From Parachlamydiales bacterium (lineage in GTDB: Bacteria; Chlamydiota; Chlamydiia; Chlamydiales; Rhabdochlamydiaceae): a DNA stretch of 64,000 nt. Made by a program: the position numbers and the translations under genes. Where the stretch lies: positions 1 through 64,000 of the forward strand of contig CANJJB010000003.1 in assembly GCA_947474635.1 (NCBI GenBank), read 5' to 3'. The notes below the pieces were generated by a model. The model worked only from the letters and a program-made list of their open reading frames with translations. It did not search any database and was not told where the DNA came from. Positions 46,977 through 56,114 of the stretch are shown here, in pieces; within the stretch, counting starts at the first letter, position 1, and each line of letters begins with the position of its first letter.

Positions 46977-47399
46977 ATGCGTAAAAGAGCCTCACAAAGA
47001 GATGTAGAAATAGAGGATGCGGGGATCAACTTAACCCCTTTAATTGACATCGTAATGGTCGTGCTCATTATTTTTATTATCATAGCTCCCATGCTAGAGC
47101 TAGATAGAGTAACGCTTGCTAGTAGCAGCTCGGGCCCTGAAAAAGCTGTTACGCTAAGTGCAGAAAAAGGGGAGATTGCCATTCACGTTCATGCCAATAA
47201 CACCATTTGGTTAAATGGAAAAAAAGTAGAAACCTCCGAACTGGTCACTCACCTAAAAGAAATCCACAAAAAAAATCCTGGGCGTACCCCCCAAGTTTTT
47301 CACGACAAGAACGCTCTTTTTGGAACCTATCAGAGCGTTAAAAATGCTGTAGAAATGTCGGGCTTCGAGCAAATGGATGTGATTTTAAAACCAAGCTAA
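46977..47399 (+). CDS. tolR: TolR/ExbD-type protein
   Basis: INLTPLIDIVMVVLIIFIIIAPML. Confidence 0.95.
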   Translation: MRKRASQRDVEIEDAGINLTPLIDIVMVVLIIFIIIAPMLELDRVTLASSSSGPEKAVTLSAEKGEIAIHVHANNTIWLNGKKVETSELVTHLKEIHKKNPGRTPQVFHDKNALFGTYQSVKNAVEMSGFEQMDVILKPS

Positions 47400-47403
47400 T
47401 CCC

Positions 47404-48141
47404 ATGTTAAAAAAAATTACGCTCACTGTCATTTGGATCCATGTAGCGGGGATTTGCTTTCTCCTATTTTCTCCTGTCAAAATATCTAAACTGCCTCCAC
47501 AAAAATTTATCGTTCAAACCCATACATTTAAACAGGTAAGCAAACAACCCTATCGGGCTACCACGCAGGCAACAAAAACAGCTCAAACTCCCACTCCCAA
47601 ACCTCCAAAGAAAAAACCGGTTCCACAAAAGAAACCCCCACAAAAAAAACCTATCCCTGCACAAAAACATCCCCAAGAAAAAAAACCTGAAATCAAACCT
47701 CCTCCTGACACACGAAAACCCTCCCCTAAACCAGCTATTGATTTGCAAAAACAAATCGTACAAGAGTTAGAAGAGATTGTCGCAAAAATTGAAGAGAAAG
47801 AAGAGAAAATAATTCCACCATCCTCTTTACAAGAAACCGGCAGTAGTTTACAAAATACGTCAGCTATTTTTGCGTTGGCTCCTGAAGAGAGGTATCAAGA
47901 ATCCCTTCTTGCTTATCTGCAAGAAGCTTTGCATCTTCCAGAACAAGGAGAAGTGAAAATCCAGCTCTCCATAAAAGAAGATGGAAATTTAGCAAAGATA
48001 GTTGTTTTAAAAGCGGAAAGTGTTAAAAATAGGGAGTACCTAGAAAAACAGTTGCCTCTTTTGCGTTTTCCCTATCTACACGAGTTGCGCGTAAGGGAAA
48101 AAGTATTTGTGTTAACCTTTTGTAACGAACCTAAAAACTGA
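47404..48141 (+). CDS. TonB/TolA-like Pro/Lys-rich envelope-spanning protein
   Basis: N-terminal TM, long KPPKKKPVPQKKPPQKKP stretch, C-terminal TonB/TolA-like domain, position between tolR and tolB. Confidence 0.8.
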   Translation: MLKKITLTVIWIHVAGICFLLFSPVKISKLPPQKFIVQTHTFKQVSKQPYRATTQATKTAQTPTPKPPKKKPVPQKKPPQKKPIPAQKHPQEKKPEIKPPPDTRKPSPKPAIDLQKQIVQELEEIVAKIEEKEEKIIPPSSLQETGSSLQNTSAIFALAPEERYQESLLAYLQEALHLPEQGEVKIQLSIKEDGNLAKIVVLKAESVKNREYLEKQLPLLRFPYLHELRVREKVFVLTFCNEPKN

Positions 48142-48150
48142 GTTAAAGTT

Positions 48151-49527
48151 ATGCAATTTTTAAATAAAATAATAGTTTCCATAAGCCTCCTCTCTACATT
48201 GAGTGCCTTTGCGTCTGATGCTACCGCTAAAGACGTTCAAGAAATACGCGTCTACCTTCCCACCACAAACTCCCTCGAGCCGCTTTATTTTGGCAAAGTA
48301 ACAAAATCAGGTGAAGGGATCGATGCGAAATATTTAACCCTCCTCGAAGATATTCTCGCGTATGATTTTAATTACAATGGATCTACAAAAATCATGCCGC
48401 TTTCTGCAGAAAAAGAAGCCGTTCTTGAGAAAAAAAGTTTAAGTGCAGCCTTTAATCCCATGGTGTGGAGAAATTTTGGAGCAGCCCACGTAGTACAAGC
48501 TAAAATTGAAAACAAGATGCTCTCTCTCACTGTTTTCTCTTCAGAAACAGGATCTCTCAAACAATTCGCAGACATCCCTTTAACAGGTATCATCGGAAAA
48601 GATCGCCATCAAATCCACGTAGCAGCAGATGCTGTCTACAAAGCTCTTTTTGGAACAGACGGAATTGCAAGCACGCGCATCCTTTATTCTGTTAAACAAA
48701 AACCATCTAACAAAAGAGATTGGATCTCAGAAATTTGGTCATGTGATTGGGACGGCGCTAACCCAAAACAAATCACAAAAGAGGGAAGCTACTCGGTAAC
48801 ACCTGTATTTATTCCCCCTCACTCTAAATTTGCCAACGATCGCTTCCTCTACGTATCTTACAAGTCTGGACAACCAAAAATCTTCCTTGCTTCTTTAAAA
48901 GATGGAGTAGGCAAAAGACTCATTGATCTCAAAGGACATCAAATGCTCCCTGCAATATCTCCTAAAAGAGATAAGATTGCCTTTATTTCAGATGCAGGAG
49001 GAAGTGTTGATCTTTTCCTCCAAGAGTTTCATCCAGAAACAGGAGAAGTTGGAAAACCTGTGCAGCTATTTTCTTTCCCAAAAGCTACACAAGCCTCACC
49101 TACATTTAGTCCTGATGGATCAAGAGTTGCCTTTGTATCTGACAAAGACGGATCTCCGAGAATCTATATCATTCCTGCTAGGTTTCAAGGAAAACGAGCA
49201 ACGCCCATCTTGATTTCCAAACAAAACCAAGAAAACTCTTGTCCTGCTTGGTCACCTGATGGAAAAAAAGTAGCCTACAGCGCTAAAACAAATGGCGTGC
49301 GCCAAATTTGGATTTACGACCTAGAAACAAAAGAAGAAAAACAGCTGACAGAAGGACCCGGGATCAAAGAAAATCCCTCATGGGCAGCAGACAGTAACCA
49401 TATTGTCTTTGATGCAACAGACTCTCTATCGTCAGATTTATATATTGTGAATTTAAATCAACCAGAAGCTATAAAGATTTCCCAAGGGCCTGGTGTTAAG
49501 CACTACCCAACATGGGGAAATCATTAA
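48151..49527 (+). CDS. tolB: TolB beta-propeller protein
   Basis: WDGANPKQITKEGSYSVTPVF, SPTFSPDGSRVAFVSDKDGSPRIYI, CPAWSPDGKKVAYSAKTNGVRQIWIYDL. Confidence 0.95.
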   Translation: MQFLNKIIVSISLLSTLSAFASDATAKDVQEIRVYLPTTNSLEPLYFGKVTKSGEGIDAKYLTLLEDILAYDFNYNGSTKIMPLSAEKEAVLEKKSLSAAFNPMVWRNFGAAHVVQAKIENKMLSLTVFSSETGSLKQFADIPLTGIIGKDRHQIHVAADAVYKALFGTDGIASTRILYSVKQKPSNKRDWISEIWSCDWDGANPKQITKEGSYSVTPVFIPPHSKFANDRFLYVSYKSGQPKIFLASLKDGVGKRLIDLKGHQMLPAISPKRDKIAFISDAGGSVDLFLQEFHPETGEVGKPVQLFSFPKATQASPTFSPDGSRVAFVSDKDGSPRIYIIPARFQGKRATPILISKQNQENSCPAWSPDGKKVAYSAKTNGVRQIWIYDLETKEEKQLTEGPGIKENPSWAADSNHIVFDATDSLSSDLYIVNLNQPEAIKISQGPGVKHYPTWGNH

Positions 49528-49536
49528 GGATAAACT

Positions 49537-50202
49537 ATGAAAAAATTGCCACTTTTAAAGATGTTTTTGATCGGCCCAGCACTATTATGGGTTGCAGGAT
49601 GCCAACACAGATCACCGAATGCATGGGATGATCACCCCAATGAAGCTCACCAACATTCAAAAAAACACAGCTCATCTCTCTGGGAAAGCAGTGATGATGC
49701 GACGCAAGATAATGCATTAAGCCTCTCGTCTGAAGAGTTCATCCCTTTGAATGAAGACGATTTGAAAAACCAGTTCGCAGATGATGCTTCGCCCGTTTCG
49801 TCTCTCGGAGAAGGAGGAGTCCCTAGCGCAGATGAATTCTCTGATCCTCAAGGAGAGCTTGCCTCTATTTTTAAACCCGTCTTCTTTAACACAGATGACT
49901 ATACATTAAAAAGCAAAGAGCATTTAGAAACTATCCACCGCGCAGTCTCTTATTTAAAGACGCACCCTAATGTTGCTATCATCGTTGAAGGTCATTGCGA
50001 TGAAAGAGGCCCTCAAGCTTACAATATGGCACTCGGCGCAAAAAGAGCTAACTACGTCCGCTCTCTTCTTGTCAAAGAAGGTGTAGATGTACGTCAAGTT
50101 CATACGATCTCCTGTGGTAAGGAAATGCCTTTCAAAGAAGGACATGATCCTGAAGCGTGGTCGCAAAATAGACGTGGACACTTCCGCATATACAAAAAAT
50201 AA
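49537..50202 (+). CDS. pal: Peptidoglycan-associated lipoprotein (OmpA-like domain)
   Basis: Lipobox VAGC, VFFNTDDYTLK, VEGHCDERGPQAYNMALGAKRANYVRSLLV. Confidence 0.95.
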   Translation: MKKLPLLKMFLIGPALLWVAGCQHRSPNAWDDHPNEAHQHSKKHSSSLWESSDDATQDNALSLSSEEFIPLNEDDLKNQFADDASPVSSLGEGGVPSADEFSDPQGELASIFKPVFFNTDDYTLKSKEHLETIHRAVSYLKTHPNVAIIVEGHCDERGPQAYNMALGAKRANYVRSLLVKEGVDVRQVHTISCGKEMPFKEGHDPEAWSQNRRGHFRIYKK

Positions 50203-50204
50203 AT

Positions 50205-50753
50205 ATGTCTTTGCAAAAAGTTTTTTTTCTCGGAGCGTTGATGATCGTAGGGGGATGCGTTTCCCCCTTTGCAGCGCTCCAAAGATTTAAAGATAATGGC
50301 GCCATGTTAGAAGAAATACGGACAGAAATTGCCGATCTCAAACACTCCATTCATGCAACAGAAATAGAACTCCACCTCTTAGAAGAAAAACTAGAAAATC
50401 AAGCCGCTTCTAAAACAGATTATCTAGAAGAAGAGATCACTACTTTAGAAAAAAAGATCCGCACGCTCGAAAAAACACAAGACAAAGCCTACTCCTACGC
50501 AAACCAGATCCAAGCCCTTGATCGTAAAGTAGAAGATATGGGGCAGATCAAAACCGCTCTTGCTTCTGTCTCTAAATACATCGAAGCGAAAAAGCCCTCC
50601 CTCTATCAAGTCAAAAGTGGAGACTCCCTCTCAAAAATTGCTAAAGCCTATGGCACATCCGTTGAAACCTTAAAAGTCATCAACCGTCTAGAAGGCGATA
50701 AAATCCTCATAGGTCAATTGCTCCAACTACCAGCATCCTATGTCGGAGAATAG
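50205..50753 (+). CDS. Coiled-coil lipoprotein with C-terminal LysM domain
   Basis: VGGC lipobox, heptad-rich segment, YQVKSGDSLSKIAKAYGTSVETLKVINRLEGDKILIGQLLQLP. Confidence 0.88.
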   Translation: MSLQKVFFLGALMIVGGCVSPFAALQRFKDNGAMLEEIRTEIADLKHSIHATEIELHLLEEKLENQAASKTDYLEEEITTLEKKIRTLEKTQDKAYSYANQIQALDRKVEDMGQIKTALASVSKYIEAKKPSLYQVKSGDSLSKIAKAYGTSVETLKVINRLEGDKILIGQLLQLPASYVGE

Positions 50754-51549
50754 TATCGGAATTTTCGACTCAGGCTTTGGCGGCCTGACTGTCATGAAAA
50801 CAATCCGCGAGCTACTTCCTTTTGAAAACATCATCTACTTTGGAGATACCGCACGGATTCCCTATGGAACTAAAAGCCAAGAGACAGTCCTTCGCTACGC
50901 TACAGAAAATGCCTCTTTCCTCATCGAACAAAACATCAAAGTGCTCGTTGTTGCCTGCCACACAGCCTGCTGCCTTGCTCTTGACAAGCTCCAAGAACTA
51001 TTTCCCATACCCATCATAGGTGTTACCCACCCAGCTGTTGAACAAATAACGCTTCTTCCCAGCACAAAAAATATCGCTATACTCGGCACTCGTTCAACGA
51101 TTGCATCAGGCATGTATCAAAAGCTTCTCCAAGAAAAATGCCCCCACGCAAACATTACGGGAATTGCCTGCCAACTCTTTGTCAACCTTGTCGAAGAAGG
51201 CTTTATCGATCACCCATTAACCACCCTTGCTATTCAAGAGTATCTTCAATCACTAACTTCGGTTGATACTATCTTGCTTGGATGCACGCACTTCCCACTC
51301 TTATCTGCTCAAATCCAAAAGCATTTTCACTATCCTGTAAACCTCATCGATCCAGCGATTGGCTCTGCAGAGGCGCTCAAGAAGCTTCTCACAAACTTAA
51401 ACCTACTCCGCCCTCCTTCTACACCGCCCACCTACCAGTTCTACGTCTCAGATGCTCCTGAGAAGTTTCCGCTCCTTGGCGAGAAGTTTTTCTCTCATCC
51501 CATCACCAATGTCCAAAAAATCGACTCCTCTCTTTTCTCAGTACGCTAA
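50740..51549 (+). CDS. murI: Glutamate racemase
   Basis: SIGIFDSGFGGLTVMKTI, YFGDTARIPYGTKSQET, VVACHTACCLAL, ILLGCTHFPLL. Confidence 0.93.
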   Translation: MSENSIGIFDSGFGGLTVMKTIRELLPFENIIYFGDTARIPYGTKSQETVLRYATENASFLIEQNIKVLVVACHTACCLALDKLQELFPIPIIGVTHPAVEQITLLPSTKNIAILGTRSTIASGMYQKLLQEKCPHANITGIACQLFVNLVEEGFIDHPLTTLAIQEYLQSLTSVDTILLGCTHFPLLSAQIQKHFHYPVNLIDPAIGSAEALKKLLTNLNLLRPPSTPPTYQFYVSDAPEKFPLLGEKFFSHPITNVQKIDSSLFSVR

Positions 51550-51615
51550 AAACTTTTCCTTGCATCTTCCTAAAATAAATAATAAACTTCCCCTTTTCTA
51601 CTGAAGAGGTATTTC

Positions 51616-52542
51616 ATGCTTGGAACAGAACTCATGATCGTAGCTGCATTATTTGTCGCAACATCTAACTATTGCATGCGCAAAAGCATTGACTCAGGAG
51701 GATCTACAAAAGCCTTTTTAATGATTCAGTTTTTCTTGGTGTTTCTGATTGCGGTTTTACTTAACCCCGTTAGAAGCGGCAATTACCAGTGGAGCTCAAG
51801 TATGGCTTTATTTGGAATTGCAGGAGGGATTGTTTTAGTATTCATGATGGCTTTTTTAGGTAAAGCTTTAGAAACAGGTCCTCCAGGACTTACATTTGCA
51901 GCTCTCAATGCATCGACTGTGATGCCAAGCATTGTGATGGTGTGTTTCTTTGGAAGCACTTTTGGATATTTGTATACAGTATGGCACGGTCTTGGTTCTA
52001 TCATTGTCCTATTAGGACTATTCTGGGCAGGATGGCAAACAAGGGGAGGTGCTGAAAGAAAAGCCAATTGGGTAAGTTTTGTCACAGCTGCTTTTTTCCT
52101 CCACGTTATCTTCCTTGTCTTTCTTAGCTGGAGAGCTCTTTTCATCAACTTCCCAGATGCCAATGGACTACTACTTTCTTTTGATACAGAAGATGTAAAG
52201 AGTCAGTGGTTCATGCCGATGGCATTTTGTGCAGCTTTTGTCATACAATCCTTCATCTTTTCTAAAGAGAAAAGAAAACCCTACAAAGGGGAAGTTGTCT
52301 ACGGCATCTTTGGTGGTATTGCTAACGGCATTGGCACATTTTTCATGATCTGGAGCACGGAAGTTGCAACATCATTTGAGCATGCGATGATCTATCCGCT
52401 TTTTGCTATCACGATCATTGTCATCTGTAATCTTTGGGGGCAATGGCTATACAAAGAGAAGGTTAACTGGAAAGCTAACATTCTCTGTATGCTTGGAATT
52501 GTCATTGGCACGATCGATTGGAAAGTTCTCTTGAAACTTTAG
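51616..52542 (+). CDS. DMT-like multi-TM membrane protein
   Basis: About 10 TM helices. ATSNYCMRKSIDSGG start and C-terminal LFAITIIVICNLWGQWLYKEKVNWKANILCMLGIVIGTI. Confidence 0.65.
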   Translation: MLGTELMIVAALFVATSNYCMRKSIDSGGSTKAFLMIQFFLVFLIAVLLNPVRSGNYQWSSSMALFGIAGGIVLVFMMAFLGKALETGPPGLTFAALNASTVMPSIVMVCFFGSTFGYLYTVWHGLGSIIVLLGLFWAGWQTRGGAERKANWVSFVTAAFFLHVIFLVFLSWRALFINFPDANGLLLSFDTEDVKSQWFMPMAFCAAFVIQSFIFSKEKRKPYKGEVVYGIFGGIANGIGTFFMIWSTEVATSFEHAMIYPLFAITIIVICNLWGQWLYKEKVNWKANILCMLGIVIGTIDWKVLLKL

Positions 52543-52644
52543 GTCCTTACAGGCACAGCATAAATTCTCCTATTGATTGTTTTTTCTAGTAAGCGCAAAA
52601 TCAAGGCGGCTTAAGAAATGCTATTTTAAGAAAAGGAGGATGTT

Positions 52645-53061
52645 ATGGCAGCGATAGTTAAAGTGGGACAGTACAGATATTGTTATGGAACGGCTAATGA
52701 AGCAAATAGGGAGATGCAGTTTTTAAGATATCCGGATGGTCATATACAAGCTTCGATTTATGCACTGTTTACTCCTCAAGGACCAAAAGAAATCTCTACT
52801 CTTTCCGGTGATCAAATAAAGGTTGAAATGATAACAACTTCTCAAAAAATTCAAGAATTGAAAGCTGTTCGAAAAGGAGAAAAATCATCTTTTGTGGGGC
52901 CCCAGGAAAAAGCACTCTCAAGTCTTTCTGGTGAGGAGCAAGAGAAAATATTACAGCAACTGGAGCCTAGAGGGCCATGGAGGATTGAAATCTCCAATAC
53001 CTTTGGTCCAGATCCTCATTTTGAAAAAGTGATCGGATTGAATTTTTTTAACCCCGCTTAA
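52645..53061 (+). CDS. Hypothetical protein, possibly co-transcribed with the downstream HExxxH protein
   Basis: 138-aa ORF with RBS AAGGAGGATGTT. No recognised motif. Confidence 0.65.
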   Translation: MAAIVKVGQYRYCYGTANEANREMQFLRYPDGHIQASIYALFTPQGPKEISTLSGDQIKVEMITTSQKIQELKAVRKGEKSSFVGPQEKALSSLSGEEQEKILQQLEPRGPWRIEISNTFGPDPHFEKVIGLNFFNPA

Positions 53062-53118
53062 AGAGCGTATTAAGAGAAGACAGAAATCAAGAGTGTCTTT
53101 TAAGCTTCAGGAGATAAT

Positions 53119-54450
53119 ATGGGGATTCCTAACTTAAGAAAAGCAGCCTTTGATGTAGATTATGCTCAGTCCGGCAGTTTATATTTAGCACATCCTGATA
53201 GTGTTGTGGAGCAGCTTAATTCCTTGTATGGTTGCGAGGATTCTTTGCCAGTGAAGTATCAAGAAAAAGTTCTTCAGTCTTTTGTGAATTTTCTTGTTGC
53301 AAAAGCAAAAGAGCGGGGAAAAGAGAGTTTTTGTGATGAGGATAGCAATACATCAAAACTTATTAAAGACTATACCGGAGCCTTTTTTCAACGCATACGC
53401 CGCCAGGGACCTGTCCCATCTTCTTTTGTGGATTTAGTGGCTTTTCAGACAGTGGTGTCCGCTGTCTATAATTTTGCTTTAGATAAGTTTAGAAAATGCA
53501 AAGCTCTTCCAGATGCTCCCCTGGCCCCTCTTGCAAAATGGGGGGTAGATGAAGATTGCATAAGCAGCAGGTGTGTGAAAGATATGGCAGAGCCTGGGCT
53601 TAAAATAGGAGCAGGCCTTATTGTTTTTCCTGCAAGGTATAGAATGGGAGGATTATTTGCTTGGGCAGTATTGAGCCATGAAGTAGGGGGTCATAGTATG
53701 CTAGACTCCTGTCCAGAGGTAATAAAAGAGTGGAGTTTAGCTATTCAAAAACAAGTGCATCTAACGGTAGACGGGGAATCTTACGGCCCAGGATTTTTAG
53801 ATGAAAAATATTGGTCTGATATTGACAGGGTGGAAGAACTTGCTGCTGATGTATTAGGAGTTTTAGTCAGTGGTCCAGCGTTTGGTATTGGATTAATTGG
53901 GTATCTTAGAGGAAGTAATCATGGAAAATTAAATCTGTCTGCATCTTCGCGTATCAAACATCCTCCTCATGTTTTAAGAGCTGTTGCTGTGGCTCGTGTT
54001 ATTGAACTATTAAACCCCCAATCCCCATACGTAGAACTAATCACACAAGAAATTAATCAAGATATCGGAGATGACCCCTCAATCAATTTTTCACATTCAC
54101 GTGGGGAGACCGAAATACCTTTTGAATTTGCAAAGAAAACTGTAGAAAGCGTTGCAACGGTTATCGCCACCGCCTCCCTGGAATTTTTTGAAGGTAAATG
54201 CTTGATGGAGCTGATCAGCTGGGGAGAAGAAGAAGATTTAATTGTTTTGGGCATACAAAAATCGATGCAAAAAAAGGAAGAAACCATGCTTCCTTCATTG
54301 CATTGTGGAGGTTCTCTGACTCGGTATATCATTCCAGCAGCAATATTGACAGCTATTGAAGATGATAGCGATATCCCCACTGTTTTTGAAAAAATGAAAA
54401 ATTATCTAATTGATGCTCACGGCAGGTACGCGCTTAAAGCGACTCCATAA
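53119..54450 (+). CDS. Hypothetical putative metalloprotein (HExxxH ... EELAAD)
   Basis: RBS CAGGAGATAAT. AWAVLSHEVGGHSMLD and RVEELAADVLGVLVSG. Confidence 0.65.
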   Translation: MGIPNLRKAAFDVDYAQSGSLYLAHPDSVVEQLNSLYGCEDSLPVKYQEKVLQSFVNFLVAKAKERGKESFCDEDSNTSKLIKDYTGAFFQRIRRQGPVPSSFVDLVAFQTVVSAVYNFALDKFRKCKALPDAPLAPLAKWGVDEDCISSRCVKDMAEPGLKIGAGLIVFPARYRMGGLFAWAVLSHEVGGHSMLDSCPEVIKEWSLAIQKQVHLTVDGESYGPGFLDEKYWSDIDRVEELAADVLGVLVSGPAFGIGLIGYLRGSNHGKLNLSASSRIKHPPHVLRAVAVARVIELLNPQSPYVELITQEINQDIGDDPSINFSHSRGETEIPFEFAKKTVESVATVIATASLEFFEGKCLMELISWGEEEDLIVLGIQKSMQKKEETMLPSLHCGGSLTRYIIPAAILTAIEDDSDIPTVFEKMKNYLIDAHGRYALKATP

Positions 54451-54524
54451 TAAGAGCCCAATCAAGAAAAAACTCTTACAAGGCAGATGGATTTCCATAT
54501 GCAGGACATTTAATCACAGCTGCC

Positions 54525-54818
54525 TTATTTTGCAGCGCGTGCAGAAAGTCTTGATTTAGCTCTAGAAGCCTTGTTCATCTTGAACAGATTTGTTTTAACG
54601 CCTTTATCCATCAAGCTGTAAACGAGATTGAGGTGTTTTTTTACATCTGCTTTGTTGCCGGCTGTCACAGAATCTTCGAAAGCACGGATAGCTGTCTTAA
54701 CTGCGGCTTTTAAACCGTGGTTATGAGCTTTCTTTCTTTCGTTCTGTACATCTCTCTTCTGAGCTGAAGGAGTACGTTTTTTGATGACCTTTTCACTTGC
54801 TTTTTTTTCTTCTGACAT
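54525..54818 (-). CDS. rpsT: 30S ribosomal protein S20
   Basis: KKRTPSAQKRDVQNERKKAHNHGLKAAVKTAIRAFE ... KGVKTNLFKMNKASRAKSRLSARAAK. Confidence 0.95.
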   Translation of the reverse strand: MSEEKKASEKVIKKRTPSAQKRDVQNERKKAHNHGLKAAVKTAIRAFEDSVTAGNKADVKKHLNLVYSLMDKGVKTNLFKMNKASRAKSRLSARAAK

Positions 54819-54872
54819 AATTTCACCTGAAATAAATATTGATGAGCTGTATTCTACCTGTTTTGGGGGGAT

Positions 54873-55301
54873 ATGTTCAAGGCCTTATTTATAATTGTCG
54901 GGATAGCTGCAGGATGGTTCTGCTGCACAGCGAGTATGGCTCTATATTCTTTTATGAAACTTGACCGGTATGCTCCTGCCCAAGTAAACACGTGGAAGGT
55001 GATTGACTACTCCCCCTCCAAGGTGGCTCTAGAAGCTTTTTATAGCTTTTCTGTAGAAGGGAAGGAGTGGAACGGACAAATGATTTTTTCAAAGCCCTAC
55101 TATTTAAATCGCCCCTCTGCTGAGCAAGCACTTAAGCAAAAAAGTCAGGAAGTGTGGGGAGCGTGGTATAATCATAAAAACCCCAATACATCCTCTTTAG
55201 AAAAGATCTTTCCGTATAAAAAATGTTTTAACGCTCTGATTGTTGTGGGGCTACTTGGGTATTTTTGGATTCTAAAATACCGTAATTCTTTAATGGGTTA
55301 G
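54873..55301 (+). CDS. DUF3592-like membrane protein
   Basis: Two TM segments flanking a soluble part with WKVIDYSPSK and VWGAWYNHKNPNTSSL (DUF3592-like YNPxxP-type region). Confidence 0.6.
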   Translation: MFKALFIIVGIAAGWFCCTASMALYSFMKLDRYAPAQVNTWKVIDYSPSKVALEAFYSFSVEGKEWNGQMIFSKPYYLNRPSAEQALKQKSQEVWGAWYNHKNPNTSSLEKIFPYKKCFNALIVVGLLGYFWILKYRNSLMG

Positions 55302-56066
55302 CTTGGCAAGTAGATGGTAGAAAAACTCTCGGCAAATGCTCCTCCAGCGAGACACTTGAGAATATTTGGTAAATTTTTTCTCTAAATACTTTAAATGGGA
55401 AAGAGCTCCTTCCGATAATCTATGTAAAAGATCTCCTTGAAAAGAGATGGGCCAGGATCGTGTAGAAACAGCTAAAGGAGGATGTTCCACTACAGGAATA
55501 GCTTGCAGAGGCTTATGCGGTTGTACAGTAAGAGGTGGCCCCTTCAAGAGCCTTTTGCCTCTATGAAGAATTTCAAACTGGTCGTAGATTTTAAAACCGT
55601 CGGCAAAAAAACAAGGTCTTTTTCTTAAAAAATCTTCCGCTGCTGTTAAATTTCTTTTATTAAAACGTTTGACATAGAGAACCCAGACGGGGGTGTAACC
55701 TGCTCGTTCGTAATCTTTACATCTGCTTTCCACTTCTTCTTTAGAAATAGGAGAACACTGGATTTCAAAAACAATTTTCTTTTCTTCCCATGCAACATCG
55801 GCAATTCTTCCAATGGAAGGAAAAGATTTTTCGAGGGTAGCAGTGGGAATTAAGGATTTAAGGTGGAGCTGGATCTTCAAATGTGCTATGCTTTTGGAAT
55901 GTTGGCGACAGTGGCTGTTTTTGCGAATGTGAAAATAGTGCAGTTGCCTGTGAGGCCCGCCTCTCACTTGAACGGGGCTTACGCATTCGGGACATTGGTA
56001 AATTTTTTTTCTTGAGGCGTCTTGCGCAAGTATGGGTATCTGCTCATCTAGGGCGTATAATTGCAT
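55290..56066 (-). CDS. coiA: CoiA-like competence protein
   Basis: YQCPECVSPVQVRGGPHRQLHYFHIRKNSHCRQHSKSIAHLKIQ, ADVAWEEKKIVFEIQCSPISKEEVESRCKDYERAGYTPVWVL. Confidence 0.87.
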   Translation of the reverse strand: MQLYALDEQIPILAQDASRKKIYQCPECVSPVQVRGGPHRQLHYFHIRKNSHCRQHSKSIAHLKIQLHLKSLIPTATLEKSFPSIGRIADVAWEEKKIVFEIQCSPISKEEVESRCKDYERAGYTPVWVLYVKRFNKRNLTAAEDFLRKRPCFFADGFKIYDQFEILHRGKRLLKGPPLTVQPHKPLQAIPVVEHPPLAVSTRSWPISFQGDLLHRLSEGALSHLKYLEKKFTKYSQVSRWRSICREFFYHLLAKLTH

Positions 56067-56114
56067 AGACCTCTTGACTTTAACTGAATAATCATTGGAT
56101 GATTAAGAGATTGC

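Noticed and set aside
47560-47730. Low-complexity CCAAAGAAAAAACC-type sequence considered as a repeat element
   Set aside because: Explained by the Pro/Lys-rich spacer of the TonB/TolA-like protein
53677-53694. HEVGGH considered as a classical zincin HExxH motif
   Set aside because: The second His is one residue too far (HExxxH), so I report it only as a possible variant metal site.
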